This document shows, in pieces, positions 34,210-42,283 of a stretch of 64,000 nucleotides of DNA (position 1 is its first letter; each line of letters opens with the position of its first letter). A program made the translations under genes and the position numbers. The stretch is from CAINVV01 sp964506325. GTDB lineage: Bacteria > Bacteroidota > Bacteroidia > Bacteroidales > Prolixibacteraceae. The stretch spans positions 26,037-90,036 of the forward strand of contig CAZDLO010000004.1 of assembly GCA_964506325.1 (NCBI GenBank), given 5' to 3'. The notes below the pieces were generated by a model, which searched no databases, had not been told where the DNA came from, and was given only the letters and a program-made list of their open reading frames with translations.

Positions 34210-36213
34210 ATGAGCGGATCCGGGTACAGGAAACTGACAGAGAAAGAGATTGGTGATTTATTGAGACAGGGTTGTTTCTGCGAAGACTGGAGCAGCATTG
34301 AGGTGGTCAACAGATTTATTTCGGACAACATCCGCAATGCCAGGTTTTCAGGATACAATAAACTTGGACGTTTTGAGGCTGTTTTGACTTTGTTTGGCGG
34401 CGTCAGGATGAAATCAGGAATTGTCAATGCTCACCTTCACAATTGTGTGGTCGGAGACAATACCTTGATAAGCAGCGTGAAAAGCTATATTGCCAATTAC
34501 AATATTGGAAGTGATGTCATCATTCACAACCTGGATCAGTTGGCAACGGATGGGCTGACTTCCTTTGGCAATGGTGCAAAGGTGAAAGTTATCAACGAAT
34601 CAGGCGGGCGTGAAATCCCTGTATTTGACCATCTTTCTGCCCAGCTTGCCTATATCCTTGCCCTTTACCGGCACCGGATGAAAGCGGTTATTCTGATTGA
34701 GAACCTGATTGCCGATTATGCAAAATCGGTTTCATCCACGGTGGGGACAATCGGTCGCGGGACCAAGTTGATCAATTGCGGTACCATCAGGAACGTCAGA
34801 ACAGGGCCATGTGCCATCCTTGAAGGGGTTTCGAAACTTGACAACGGAAGCGTAAACAGCACCGAAGAGGATCCTGTGGTTATAGGGCAGGGTGCAATTC
34901 TTGAAAATTTTATCGTCTGTTCCGGCACACGTATCACAGATTCGACCCTGGTATCCAACTGTTTTATAGGCCAGGGCTGTATTCTTGACAAACATTATTC
35001 GGCGGTAGAGTCGGTGTTTTTTGCCAATTGTCAGGGTTTTCACGGGGAGGCATGTTCAATTTTTGCCGGTCCGTATACTGTCTCACACCATAAATCATCC
35101 TTGCTTATTGCCGGGCTTTTCTCCTTTATGAATGCGGGGAGCGGCTCAAACCAGAGCAATCACCTATACAAACTTGGGCCAATTCATCAGGGTGTTGTGG
35201 AGAGGGGAACAAAGACCACGAGTGACTCTTACATTCTCTGGCCTTCACGAATCGGTGCATTTTCACTGGTAATCGGAAGGCATTACCGCCATTCAGACAC
35301 CTCTGATTTTCCGTTCTCCTACCTGATCGAAGAAAAAGATGAGAGTAAACTGATACCGGCAATAAACCTTCAATGCATCGGTACCATCCGGGATTCACAG
35401 AAATGGCCAAAACGCGACAGGAGAAAGGATTCTGTTCTGCTTGACTCTATCAATTTCAATCTTTTAAGTCCCTATACCATCCAGAAGATGATCAATGGCA
35501 GGAAAATTCTGCTTGATTTAATGCATGCCTCAGGGGAAACGGCCGAGCATTACACCTATAAGGGAATGATCATAAAAAACAGTGCCCTGCACAGGGGCAT
35601 CGACCTGTATGAAAAGGCAATCTGGAAATTTCTTGGAAATTCCCTTATCTCGAGAATCAGCAAAAAGCAAATTGACTCAACAGGTGAGTTGCAGGCAGTA
35701 TTGAAAAAGGATACAGCAATGGGTAGTCACTGCAAGTGGCTCGATCTTTCCGGAATGATTTGTCCGTCAGATGCCATCGAAGATCTCCTCGACTCCATCG
35801 AGGAAAATCATCTTGCATCCATCGAAGTAATCAATCGTGCCATCCGGTCCATCCATGAGAATTATTATTCATGGGAATGGTCCTGGGCATCTGATCTTTT
35901 CGAAAAGTTTTATTCGGTCTCTATCAGCGATTTCACACCGGAAGATGTCATCGAAGTTACAGTAAGATGGATGAAAGCCGTTCTGGAAATTGATCGCTTA
36001 CTCTTCAACGACGCAAAAAAGGAGTTTTCACTGATCAAACAAACCGGTTTTGGTATTGACGGAGACATTATGGTTAGAAAACTCGATTTTGATGAGGTCA
36101 GGGGAGAATTTGAAACCCACAACGAGGTTACCTCCATCAAGGATCATATGGCTCAAAAGGAGGTACTGGGAAATTGCGTAATTGAGGAAATGGAAAGAAT
36201 CCTTCGGTTTTAA
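34210..36213 (+). CDS. DUF4954 family protein with left-handed beta-helix
   Basis: A 667-residue cytoplasmic protein of DUF4954, known to me mainly from Bacteroidota. Residues about 55-290 show hexapeptide-type turns typical of a left-handed beta-helix (GIVNAHLHNCVVGDNTLI, GRGTKLINCGTIRNV, VIGQGAILENFIV), the architecture of acyl- and nucleotidyl-transferases. The remaining two-thirds is largely helical (TAEHYTYKGMIIKNSALHRGI). The family has no function I know of; a sugar-nucleotide or acyl role is inference from the helix only. Its own promoter-like element and palindrome lie upstream, and another palindrome follows the stop. Confidence 0.85.
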   Translation: MSGSGYRKLTEKEIGDLLRQGCFCEDWSSIEVVNRFISDNIRNARFSGYNKLGRFEAVLTLFGGVRMKSGIVNAHLHNCVVGDNTLISSVKSYIANYNIGSDVIIHNLDQLATDGLTSFGNGAKVKVINESGGREIPVFDHLSAQLAYILALYRHRMKAVILIENLIADYAKSVSSTVGTIGRGTKLINCGTIRNVRTGPCAILEGVSKLDNGSVNSTEEDPVVIGQGAILENFIVCSGTRITDSTLVSNCFIGQGCILDKHYSAVESVFFANCQGFHGEACSIFAGPYTVSHHKSSLLIAGLFSFMNAGSGSNQSNHLYKLGPIHQGVVERGTKTTSDSYILWPSRIGAFSLVIGRHYRHSDTSDFPFSYLIEEKDESKLIPAINLQCIGTIRDSQKWPKRDRRKDSVLLDSINFNLLSPYTIQKMINGRKILLDLMHASGETAEHYTYKGMIIKNSALHRGIDLYEKAIWKFLGNSLISRISKKQIDSTGELQAVLKKDTAMGSHCKWLDLSGMICPSDAIEDLLDSIEENHLASIEVINRAIRSIHENYYSWEWSWASDLFEKFYSVSISDFTPEDVIEVTVRWMKAVLEIDRLLFNDAKKEFSLIKQTGFGIDGDIMVRKLDFDEVRGEFETHNEVTSIKDHMAQKEVLGNCVIEEMERILRF

Positions 36214-36301
36214 TGGTTACCCCTATGCCAGGGTAAACCAACGATTGGGGTGGCGGATTTCAGAGCCTTCTGAGATTGAGTTACTTATCAAATACTAAAG
36301 A

Positions 36302-36334
36302 TTTTTAACATAATAGAAAATTTTATGTTAAAAA
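36302..36334. promoter_or_regulatory. Perfect 12-bp palindrome
   Basis: TTTTTAACATAA (36302-36313) and TTATGTTAAAAA (36323-36334) are exact reverse complements with a 9-base spacer. It ends one base before the TTTG at 36336. It may be an operator of the next promoter, or the terminator of the DUF4954 gene (the T run on the plus strand is weak). Confidence 0.5.
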
Positions 36335-36335
36335 A

Positions 36336-36368
36336 TTTGTTTCAGGGGGGGGTGTTGTATTAACTTTA
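36336..36368 (+). promoter_or_regulatory. Candidate promoter with G8 tract in the spacer
   Basis: TTTG (36336-36339) and TAACTTTA (36361-36368, one mismatch to TAnnTTTG) are 21 bases apart. The spacer holds eight consecutive G (36345-36352). The predicted start is about 40 bases before the ATG at 36418. Confidence 0.4.
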
Positions 36369-36417
36369 GTACTTACCCGGGTAAAGGAGTCATTGCTAAT
36401 TTCAATACATCTCCATC

Positions 36418-36723
36418 ATGAATCAGCAGGATGTTTTCCTTATACATATGAGGGAGTTATACGCCAGTAAGTTGCGCAATGAGCCTGCCTGGCGGGAATC
36501 AGGCAATGCCAGTCCGTCTGAATTGTTGTCAGGCATGGATTCCGGAAGTGAGTCCGTTCCTTTTGTTGTGGATTGGCAAATGGAATCCGTGGAATATCAT
36601 CTTTCTGGAAGCAATTGTACCGAAACAACACGAACAGAATCATACCTTAACGTCAGTCCTTTCATGCATGAGCAGCTAGATGCCTGTGAAAAGGAAAAAT
36701 ATACACATATTTTTGACTGGTAA
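36418..36723 (+). CDS. Small orphan protein
   Basis: A 101-residue cytoplasmic protein with no signal peptide or membrane segment. It starts with ATG at 36418 and ends at TAA, FDW being the last residues. Composition is acidic and Ser/Glu rich (SPSELLSGMDSGSESVPF, ESVEYHLSGSNCTETTRTES), so a largely disordered chain is likely. I recognise no family. Support for it being real: a good promoter candidate at 36336 and a plausible leader. It lies between DUF4954 and the GT4 gene, 184 bases before the latter. It may be narrowly distributed. Confidence 0.5.
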   Translation: MNQQDVFLIHMRELYASKLRNEPAWRESGNASPSELLSGMDSGSESVPFVVDWQMESVEYHLSGSNCTETTRTESYLNVSPFMHEQLDACEKEKYTHIFDW

Positions 36724-36778
36724 GCGGTAATTTACTCTGTTTGATGAAGGTGCTAATGCTGTCATCCTTTTGACGTGG

Positions 36779-36794
36779 CGGATTTTCAAATCCG
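36779..36794. promoter_or_regulatory. 16-bp palindrome upstream of the GT4 gene
   Basis: CGGATTTtcAAATCCG is an exact palindrome but for its two-base centre. A related sequence, CCGATTTTTGAAAT, follows at 36801-36814, which looks like a second, weaker site. Located about 95-130 bases before the ATG at 36908. Confidence 0.4.
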
Positions 36795-36907
36795 TATCTT
36801 CCGATTTTTGAAATATGTAATTTCTGTTTTCTCTTCTGGCAGAAACTATCGTCGCCGGCGTTTCCACGCTACTTAACACTCACCTGGAATAGAATTGCAA
36901 CCCTGCC

Positions 36908-38194
36908 ATGAAAGTTTTGATGTTTGGATGGGAATTTCCTCCCAATATTTCAGGGGGTTTAGGGACTGCTTGCCTTGGTTTGGTCAGGGGACTCTCCTCC
37001 GTTGGAGGTGTCCAGGTTTCCTTCGTTGTTCCAAAAGTCTATGGAAATGAAGAATGCCGGTCCGTAAGTCTCATTGGAGCCGGAGATATACCGGTTACCA
37101 GGAGCAGGGCCAATCTCCGGAAGCTTTATAGCCTGCAGGAATACCTGGAAGTGCAGTCGGGACTCATTCCCTATATTGATCCTGATACCTGGGCAAAAAT
37201 GTCCTGCTTCACCGTGGAAGGCACTGATTGTGTTCTCAAAACAGATGCCTCGGGAAAAATTAATTTCTCCGGTTCTTATGATCACGATCTTTTCTCGGAG
37301 ATAGCCGGTTATGCTCTCGTTGGTGGAATAATTGCTCAGAACACCCAGTTTGATATCATTCATGCCCATGATTGGCTTACTTATCCTGCAGGGATCGAAG
37401 CTAAAAGAGTTTCCGGAAAACCATTGGTAGTTCATGTTCACGCTACTGATTATGACAGGAGTGGCGGTAATGTAAATCCAGGAATCTACGAGATAGAGAA
37501 GCAGGGAATGCTAATTGCCGACAGGGTGATTACAGTCAGCAACCTGACGAGAAAAATCGTTCTGGAAAAGTATGGAATCCCACCCGAAAAGGTTCTGACA
37601 GTTTACAATGCCGTAGAACCATATAGAAGAATACCCTCCTTGTCCTACAGGAAAGGTTTCAGCGACCAGGTCGTCACCTATCTTGGAAGGATCACCACGC
37701 AGAAGGGTCCGGAATTTTTTATTGCGGCGGCAGCAAAAATCTTGAAAAAAGTCAGCAATGTTCGTTTTGTGATGGCCGGGAGTGGCGATTTGATGAACAG
37801 GATGATCAGCAGGGTGGCCGGACTCAATATTTCGGATAGGTTTCATTTTGCCGGGTTTCTGAAAGGGGAGGAGGTGCAAAGGATGTACCGGATGAGTGAT
37901 GTATTTGTGATGCCGTCGGTCTCTGAACCCTTTGGCATTTCTCCTCTGGAAGCCATGCAGGCCGGGGTTCCTGTAATAATTTCCCGTCAATCTGGAGTGG
38001 CTGAAATCCTGTCCAGCGTTATTAAGGTTGATTTCTGGGACATAGAGGCAATATCAGATGCAATTTGCGGCATACTCAAATATCCCCTCGTTTTCAGGGA
38101 ACTTTCCAGGGATGGCAGGGGAGAGACCAGGCAAATTAAGTGGGCAGATTCTGCCGCTAATGTAAAGAAGGTTTACAAGGAATTGATAGGCTGA
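36908..38194 (+). CDS. GT4-family glycosyltransferase, glycogen-synthase-like
   Basis: A 428-residue GT-B fold transferase. The N-terminus MKVLMFGWEFPPNISGGLGT with the KxGGL-like loop (SGGLGTACLGL) is shared by glycogen and starch synthases; HAHDWLTYPAGI and ITVSNLTRKIVLEKYGI follow. The C-terminal donor site is seen in VVTYLGRITTQKGPEFFIAAA and VMPSVSEPFGISPLEAMQAG with the E-x7-E retaining motif. It probably uses UDP- or ADP-glucose to build an alpha-glucan. In other Bacteroidota this type sits beside a GH57 amylase; none is seen here. Single plus-strand gene, with a palindrome upstream. Confidence 0.85.
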   Translation: MKVLMFGWEFPPNISGGLGTACLGLVRGLSSVGGVQVSFVVPKVYGNEECRSVSLIGAGDIPVTRSRANLRKLYSLQEYLEVQSGLIPYIDPDTWAKMSCFTVEGTDCVLKTDASGKINFSGSYDHDLFSEIAGYALVGGIIAQNTQFDIIHAHDWLTYPAGIEAKRVSGKPLVVHVHATDYDRSGGNVNPGIYEIEKQGMLIADRVITVSNLTRKIVLEKYGIPPEKVLTVYNAVEPYRRIPSLSYRKGFSDQVVTYLGRITTQKGPEFFIAAAAKILKKVSNVRFVMAGSGDLMNRMISRVAGLNISDRFHFAGFLKGEEVQRMYRMSDVFVMPSVSEPFGISPLEAMQAGVPVIISRQSGVAEILSSVIKVDFWDIEAISDAICGILKYPLVFRELSRDGRGETRQIKWADSAANVKKVYKELIG

Positions 38195-38469
38195 AATAAT
38201 AAATGATTTCTGCCTGGTGTATGAAAATGGATGGGTTGGATTTGCTGGAGGATCTTGTTTTTTCTTAGTAGCCATTGCGAAATAGGTAACCTGGTATAAT
38301 CGACCCAGCCTCACTTTTTCCGGCAATAATCCGGGTGGTCTGTGATTGTAACCAGGATACTTCCGTGCTCAAAGTCAGCTACGTGTATGGATGATATAAT
38401 TTTTTGTAAATTCACATTCCGTAACACGTCTCCTTCAATTGCAAAAATATTATACTAAATCCTGATGAT

Positions 38470-39960
38470 ATGAACTTTGATCCTCACCCCGGAAAATCCC
38501 GCCGACAGTTTATCCAGACATCTGCTTTGATTACTGCCGGATCAGCCCTTGCCCCCCGTCTTTTTGCTGCTTCTTCATCAGCCAAACCCGCACCGCTGAT
38601 GAAAAGGACTTTTGGAAAGATAGGTTTTAGTGTAACAACCCTCGGGCTTGGCGGCCAGGCATCCATACAATGGACCCCCGAAAATATTGATCCGGTTGCT
38701 ATCATTGAGAAAGCCTTCCATCTCGGGGTTAACTATTTTGATACTTCCAATGTTTATGGTCCCAGCCAGGTTAATTACGGTAAGGCATTCCGAAAGCTAG
38801 GGTTGGTGCCGGGCGTTTCCGGTTATCAGCCTTCCAGGCGTAAATCCATCTTCCTTACCTCCAAAACAATGCTTCGTTTCGGCAAAGGCGGTGATGACCG
38901 CACAGGTGTTGTCGGCCACTCCAATGGTCCGGCAGGAAGTAAAGCCCTGGATGATGTACGCCGATCTCTTTCCCAAATTTTTGGGGACGGAAATGGAAAT
39001 TTTCCTGCCGAGGCATGGCTGGATATGGTGTTGATACATAACCTTAATAAAATGGGGGAAGTTGATGCCTTGTATGAAGGGTATTCGAATACTGATTCAA
39101 ATGCACAAACCATTGGTGCACTTGCTGCGCTGAGGGATGTTAGGGACGGTACCAACAGGACGGGACTGAATCCCAAAAAGGAAAAACTAATCAGGCATAT
39201 CGGGTTTTCAGGGCACAACGATGCAGCTGTCATGGTCGAGATGATTCAACGGGATACTGAGAACCTCCTGGATGGAATGCTGGTTGCCATCAATGCCAAT
39301 GACATGCTTTACATGAACATGCAATACAATGTTATTCCTGTTGCCGCTGCCAAAAACATGGGAATAATTGCCATGAAAGTCTTTGCTGACGGAGCCATGT
39401 ATTCAAAAAAGGCAGAATGGTCCAACAAAGTTGCCCATGTAGTTCTTGAAGTTGGCAGTGATGAATTGCCTGCCAGTGAATTGATCCGTTATTCCCTGAC
39501 TACGCCCGGCATTCATACTGCCATTATTGGCATAGGAAAAATCAGCGATGATCCGGGGAAATGCCAGCTTTCCTACAATTTAAAGCATGCACAGGTGAAA
39601 CAGGATGCACTGGGAGAAAGCGGTCGTCATGAAATTGAACAAATCGCGACCAAGGCCAAGGAGGGAAGGACCAACTATTTTCAACGGGCCTTTCAGGAAC
39701 TCACTCCTCCCCGTGATGCAAATGTTTCCCGTAATAAGCAGGTCAATATAATTACCTGGCATACTGCTTTTGCCGGTGATGCAGCCATCGACCGTTACGA
39801 GATATGGAAAGACGGGGCTAAGATTGCTGATCTTCCTTTCAAACCCCAAACCTCCAAAACTCCCTACTATTTTGAAGACAAACACCAGGCAGAAAATGCC
39901 AAAAGCTACCTGCTGAAAGTTGTTGACAAAAAAAACAGGGTGGCAGAGGTTCAGGTTTGA
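38470..39960 (+). CDS. Tat-exported aldo/keto reductase with C-terminal FN3-like domain
   Basis: A 496-residue protein. The leader has a twin-arginine motif (SRRQFIQTSALITAGSALAP) and a likely cut near LFAASS. The (beta/alpha)8 aldo/keto reductase domain follows: RTFGKIGFSVTTLGLGG, NYFDTSNVYGPS with the catalytic Asp-Tyr, the Lys in the SIFLTSKTML strand, and LIRYSLTTPGIHTAIIGI near the C-terminal NADP site. After it lies a short beta domain (NIITWHTAFAGDAAIDRYEIWKDG, quoted in part) that resembles fibronectin type III. The substrate is unknown. It is a single gene without neighbours in an operon. Confidence 0.85.
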   Translation: MNFDPHPGKSRRQFIQTSALITAGSALAPRLFAASSSAKPAPLMKRTFGKIGFSVTTLGLGGQASIQWTPENIDPVAIIEKAFHLGVNYFDTSNVYGPSQVNYGKAFRKLGLVPGVSGYQPSRRKSIFLTSKTMLRFGKGGDDRTGVVGHSNGPAGSKALDDVRRSLSQIFGDGNGNFPAEAWLDMVLIHNLNKMGEVDALYEGYSNTDSNAQTIGALAALRDVRDGTNRTGLNPKKEKLIRHIGFSGHNDAAVMVEMIQRDTENLLDGMLVAINANDMLYMNMQYNVIPVAAAKNMGIIAMKVFADGAMYSKKAEWSNKVAHVVLEVGSDELPASELIRYSLTTPGIHTAIIGIGKISDDPGKCQLSYNLKHAQVKQDALGESGRHEIEQIATKAKEGRTNYFQRAFQELTPPRDANVSRNKQVNIITWHTAFAGDAAIDRYEIWKDGAKIADLPFKPQTSKTPYYFEDKHQAENAKSYLLKVVDKKNRVAEVQV

Positions 39961-39980
39961 GCCTGGCGGAAGATTTTTTT

Positions 39981-40013
39981 GTATTTAACCGCTCAGTCCG
40001 GCAGGTTAAATAC
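39981..40013. repeat. Perfect 10-bp inverted repeat after the reductase gene
   Basis: GTATTTAACC (39981-39990) and GGTTAAATAC (40004-40013) are exact reverse complements around 13 bases. No T run follows on the plus strand, so it is at best an atypical terminator. Confidence 0.45.
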
Positions 40014-40145
40014 GGTGTTCCCCTGGAATTTCCGAATAATTCGTTTGTTCCATAAATGTTGAAACCACGAGAAAATCTTCACCTTCTTTCTGCTTCTGCT
40101 ACTAGTCTGTCAGCCATCTGTTTTGACAATTAGAATCATGTAATC

Positions 40146-40352
40146 ATGAACGATGTTACCTGCGCAGATAACAGGATAATTCTGACCAGTAATGCTGGCA
40201 TTCCCGGACCAAGGTTCAGTCTGACGTATGAAAAAACAGGAGAAGAGAGAATAAATATCTGCTTTGAAATGGCCACACCCGATGCACCGGAAGAAATCAA
40301 GGATTACCTTAAGGGGAAAAACAGAAAAATAAATTGGTCTATTCACCAATGA
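40146..40352 (+). CDS. Small hypothetical protein
   Basis: A 68-residue cytoplasmic protein starting with ATG at 40146. It has a short beta-like start (NRIILTSNAGIPGPRFSLTYE) and then INICFEMATPDAPEEIKDYLKGKNRKI, whose composition looks like real protein, with balanced charge and hydrophobicity. No family is recognised. Its last 14 bases overlap the 3' end of the convergent GNAT gene (40339-40818). Possibly real; confidence is moderate because it is short and unsupported by an operon. Confidence 0.45.
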   Translation: MNDVTCADNRIILTSNAGIPGPRFSLTYEKTGEERINICFEMATPDAPEEIKDYLKGKNRKINWSIHQ

Positions 40353-40818
40353 TTAGCTCGAGATACGGATATTGAGGGTCTGAAAAGCCGAATTTCCGGT
40401 AAAGGGGTTCACCTGCCCTGGAACAGTGCAATGATACTTTGCTGACGCCCATTTTTCCGGCCTCTTTGAGCAGATTTTCAAGGATCAGGGAGGAATAACC
40501 TTTTCTTCGGTATTCAGGGGGAGTATACATATTCAGAATCTCTCCTTCAAGGTAGGAGCTCTGGTTAAAATCACCCGGTATTTTTTTCAGGATCATTGCT
40601 CCGTAACTCACAACTATCTCCTCAATTTCAGCCTGAAGGGCAAAAAATCGTTGTTCCCTAATCGAATTTTGGAAATACAGCTGTAAATTCTGCTGCAACT
40701 CCTCTTTGTACTGTTCTGGTCTGTCGCCCTGCATCTCTGCAAGATAATCGATTCTGGCGGCAGTCATCTTTGGAATGTCTGACTCTTCAACTCTCCGGAT
40801 TGTAACTTTGTCAGTCAT
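40339..40818 (-). CDS. GNAT family N-acetyltransferase
   Basis: A 159-residue acetyltransferase. The N-terminal VTIRRVEESDIPKMTAARIDY and the acetyl-CoA loop PPEYRRKGYSSLILENLL (R-R-x-G-Y/A) identify the GNAT fold, followed by VSLHCSRAGEPLYRKFGF, the usual last strand-helix. No signal peptide. The substrate is unknown. Minus-strand single gene, convergent with the small ORF at 40146 and 83 bases from the hydrolase gene stop at 40902. Confidence 0.85.
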   Translation of the reverse strand: MTDKVTIRRVEESDIPKMTAARIDYLAEMQGDRPEQYKEELQQNLQLYFQNSIREQRFFALQAEIEEIVVSYGAMILKKIPGDFNQSSYLEGEILNMYTPPEYRRKGYSSLILENLLKEAGKMGVSKVSLHCSRAGEPLYRKFGFSDPQYPYLELIIGE

Positions 40819-40901
40819 TGGCCGTGCGATGTGTTATTAAGTGGTGAAATATGATCTTCCTGGGTCCAAAACTGCATGATAATTTCAGAATTCTCCTTAC
40901 T

Positions 40902-42137
40902 TCAGTTACCTTTTATGACCAGGAATCTTTTGATGAAACTGATCAGGGATGGGGCACTGGCTGAACCATGATCCAGACCTGGCATTGGGATATAGGTCAC
41001 GGGCAATGCTGGATCCAGTTTCAACAGATCCTCGTAAAGTTGTCTCGACATGGCGGGAGAAACGTCGGTGTCAGCCTGTCCATGGGTTAAGATAAGCGGG
41101 GTTTTTATTTTCCATGCCGGTACGCTGCTGGATGTCAGGGCATCTTTGAGAGACATGAATTTATTCCCTGTGTTGAAAGTTGTCCTGAATTCGTTGGTAA
41201 ACAGCTGGGACATGTTGGTGGACAGTTGATCGTTAATGGTACCTCCACCATTTAAACCGTTAAAGAGTCCGTCGATTCGGGAGGCATAAGGCTCGTTGAA
41301 GATATCTGAATATGGATTGGTGATGGCTCCGGCAGATTTAAATCCCTTCATTAAATAGGCAATATAATATGGCTGTGGAAACGTACTGGAAGAGACGACA
41401 ATTTCCGTGAGGGCCGGAAGATTATAGGGTCCGGCTCCGCATCCGGCAGCTTTCAGGCTGAATTCGCTGCTGTAACTTGTTTCAATGGCATTTTGCAATT
41501 GAAGGGTTGACAAACCTCCCTGAGAATACCCCATAAGGTATAGATCCCGGGATAGTCTCAGATTAAGTTCAGTTTTGCTGCTCATCTCTTTTACAGCCCT
41601 GAAAAGATCAAGTATGGGAGTCACCGTGGATTCTTTGTGAAGATAGGGATGGAAGACCTCCTTAGAAGCTCCGAAGCCGATATAATCAGGAAGTACCATA
41701 ACAAAACCGGCGGTGGTAAATCCTGTTATCAGTTGCGAAGTTAGGCCGTTTGAGGATACCGATGGGGCATTGGCATAAACAGTATTTGTTCCGTTCTGGA
41801 AACTCAGGATCGGATAGGTGCCTGATCCGTCCGGAATGCAAACCAATCCGGAAGCAATCAGTTTCCTGGTACCAAATGTAGTGTTGTAAGTGACGGAATA
41901 GACTTTTAAACCACTTTTTATGGAGGGAAGGAGGTCTGCCATCTCCGGATAAACAGTTTGTGCCAAAGTGTAAACACTTGTCACCTCCGCTACGGTGGAG
42001 ACTCTCATCAGGGTATAACTGACAAGAAATTTGTCTTTTGCCTCTTCAACGGGAACGTCTGCTACATTTGAACTGCAACTGGAAAGAAGAATGGATCCGT
42101 AAAGCAGTGTGGCAAGTAAATATACCTGTCGTTTCAT
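40902..42137 (-). CDS. Lipoprotein alpha/beta hydrolase, secretory-lipase-like
   Basis: A 411-residue predicted lipoprotein: leader with lipobox LSSC, lipidation at Cys21. The mature part is an alpha/beta hydrolase. The nucleophile elbow is GYSQGGLS; the acid is likely in LILTHGQADTDVSP and the base in MPGLDHGSASAP, giving a Ser-Asp-His triad. The N-terminal SFQNGTNTVYANAPS and LPDYIGFGAS strands match secretory lipase-like or prolyl-peptidase-like proteins. It is probably attached to the outer membrane and may act on esters or peptides; substrate is not determinable. Single minus-strand gene. Confidence 0.85.
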   Translation of the reverse strand: MKRQVYLLATLLYGSILLSSCSSNVADVPVEEAKDKFLVSYTLMRVSTVAEVTSVYTLAQTVYPEMADLLPSIKSGLKVYSVTYNTTFGTRKLIASGLVCIPDGSGTYPILSFQNGTNTVYANAPSVSSNGLTSQLITGFTTAGFVMVLPDYIGFGASKEVFHPYLHKESTVTPILDLFRAVKEMSSKTELNLRLSRDLYLMGYSQGGLSTLQLQNAIETSYSSEFSLKAAGCGAGPYNLPALTEIVVSSSTFPQPYYIAYLMKGFKSAGAITNPYSDIFNEPYASRIDGLFNGLNGGGTINDQLSTNMSQLFTNEFRTTFNTGNKFMSLKDALTSSSVPAWKIKTPLILTHGQADTDVSPAMSRQLYEDLLKLDPALPVTYIPMPGLDHGSASAPSLISFIKRFLVIKGN

Positions 42138-42283
42138 GGATTAATAATTTGGTTTTCAGTCACCTGATGAAATAATCTGCTTTGTTCTTCGAATGTAAAG
42201 TTTTTTTCTCACCGGATGGTGAATTACAATCCGGCCCATTCACTTGATCAGCTGTTTGAAATGTAAAATAAGATGCGAAAAGG

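Noticed and set aside
36959..37441. A 160-codon open frame antisense to the GT4 gene, and a second one at 37511-37990
   Set aside because: Both mirror a confident glycosyltransferase and have no recognisable motif.
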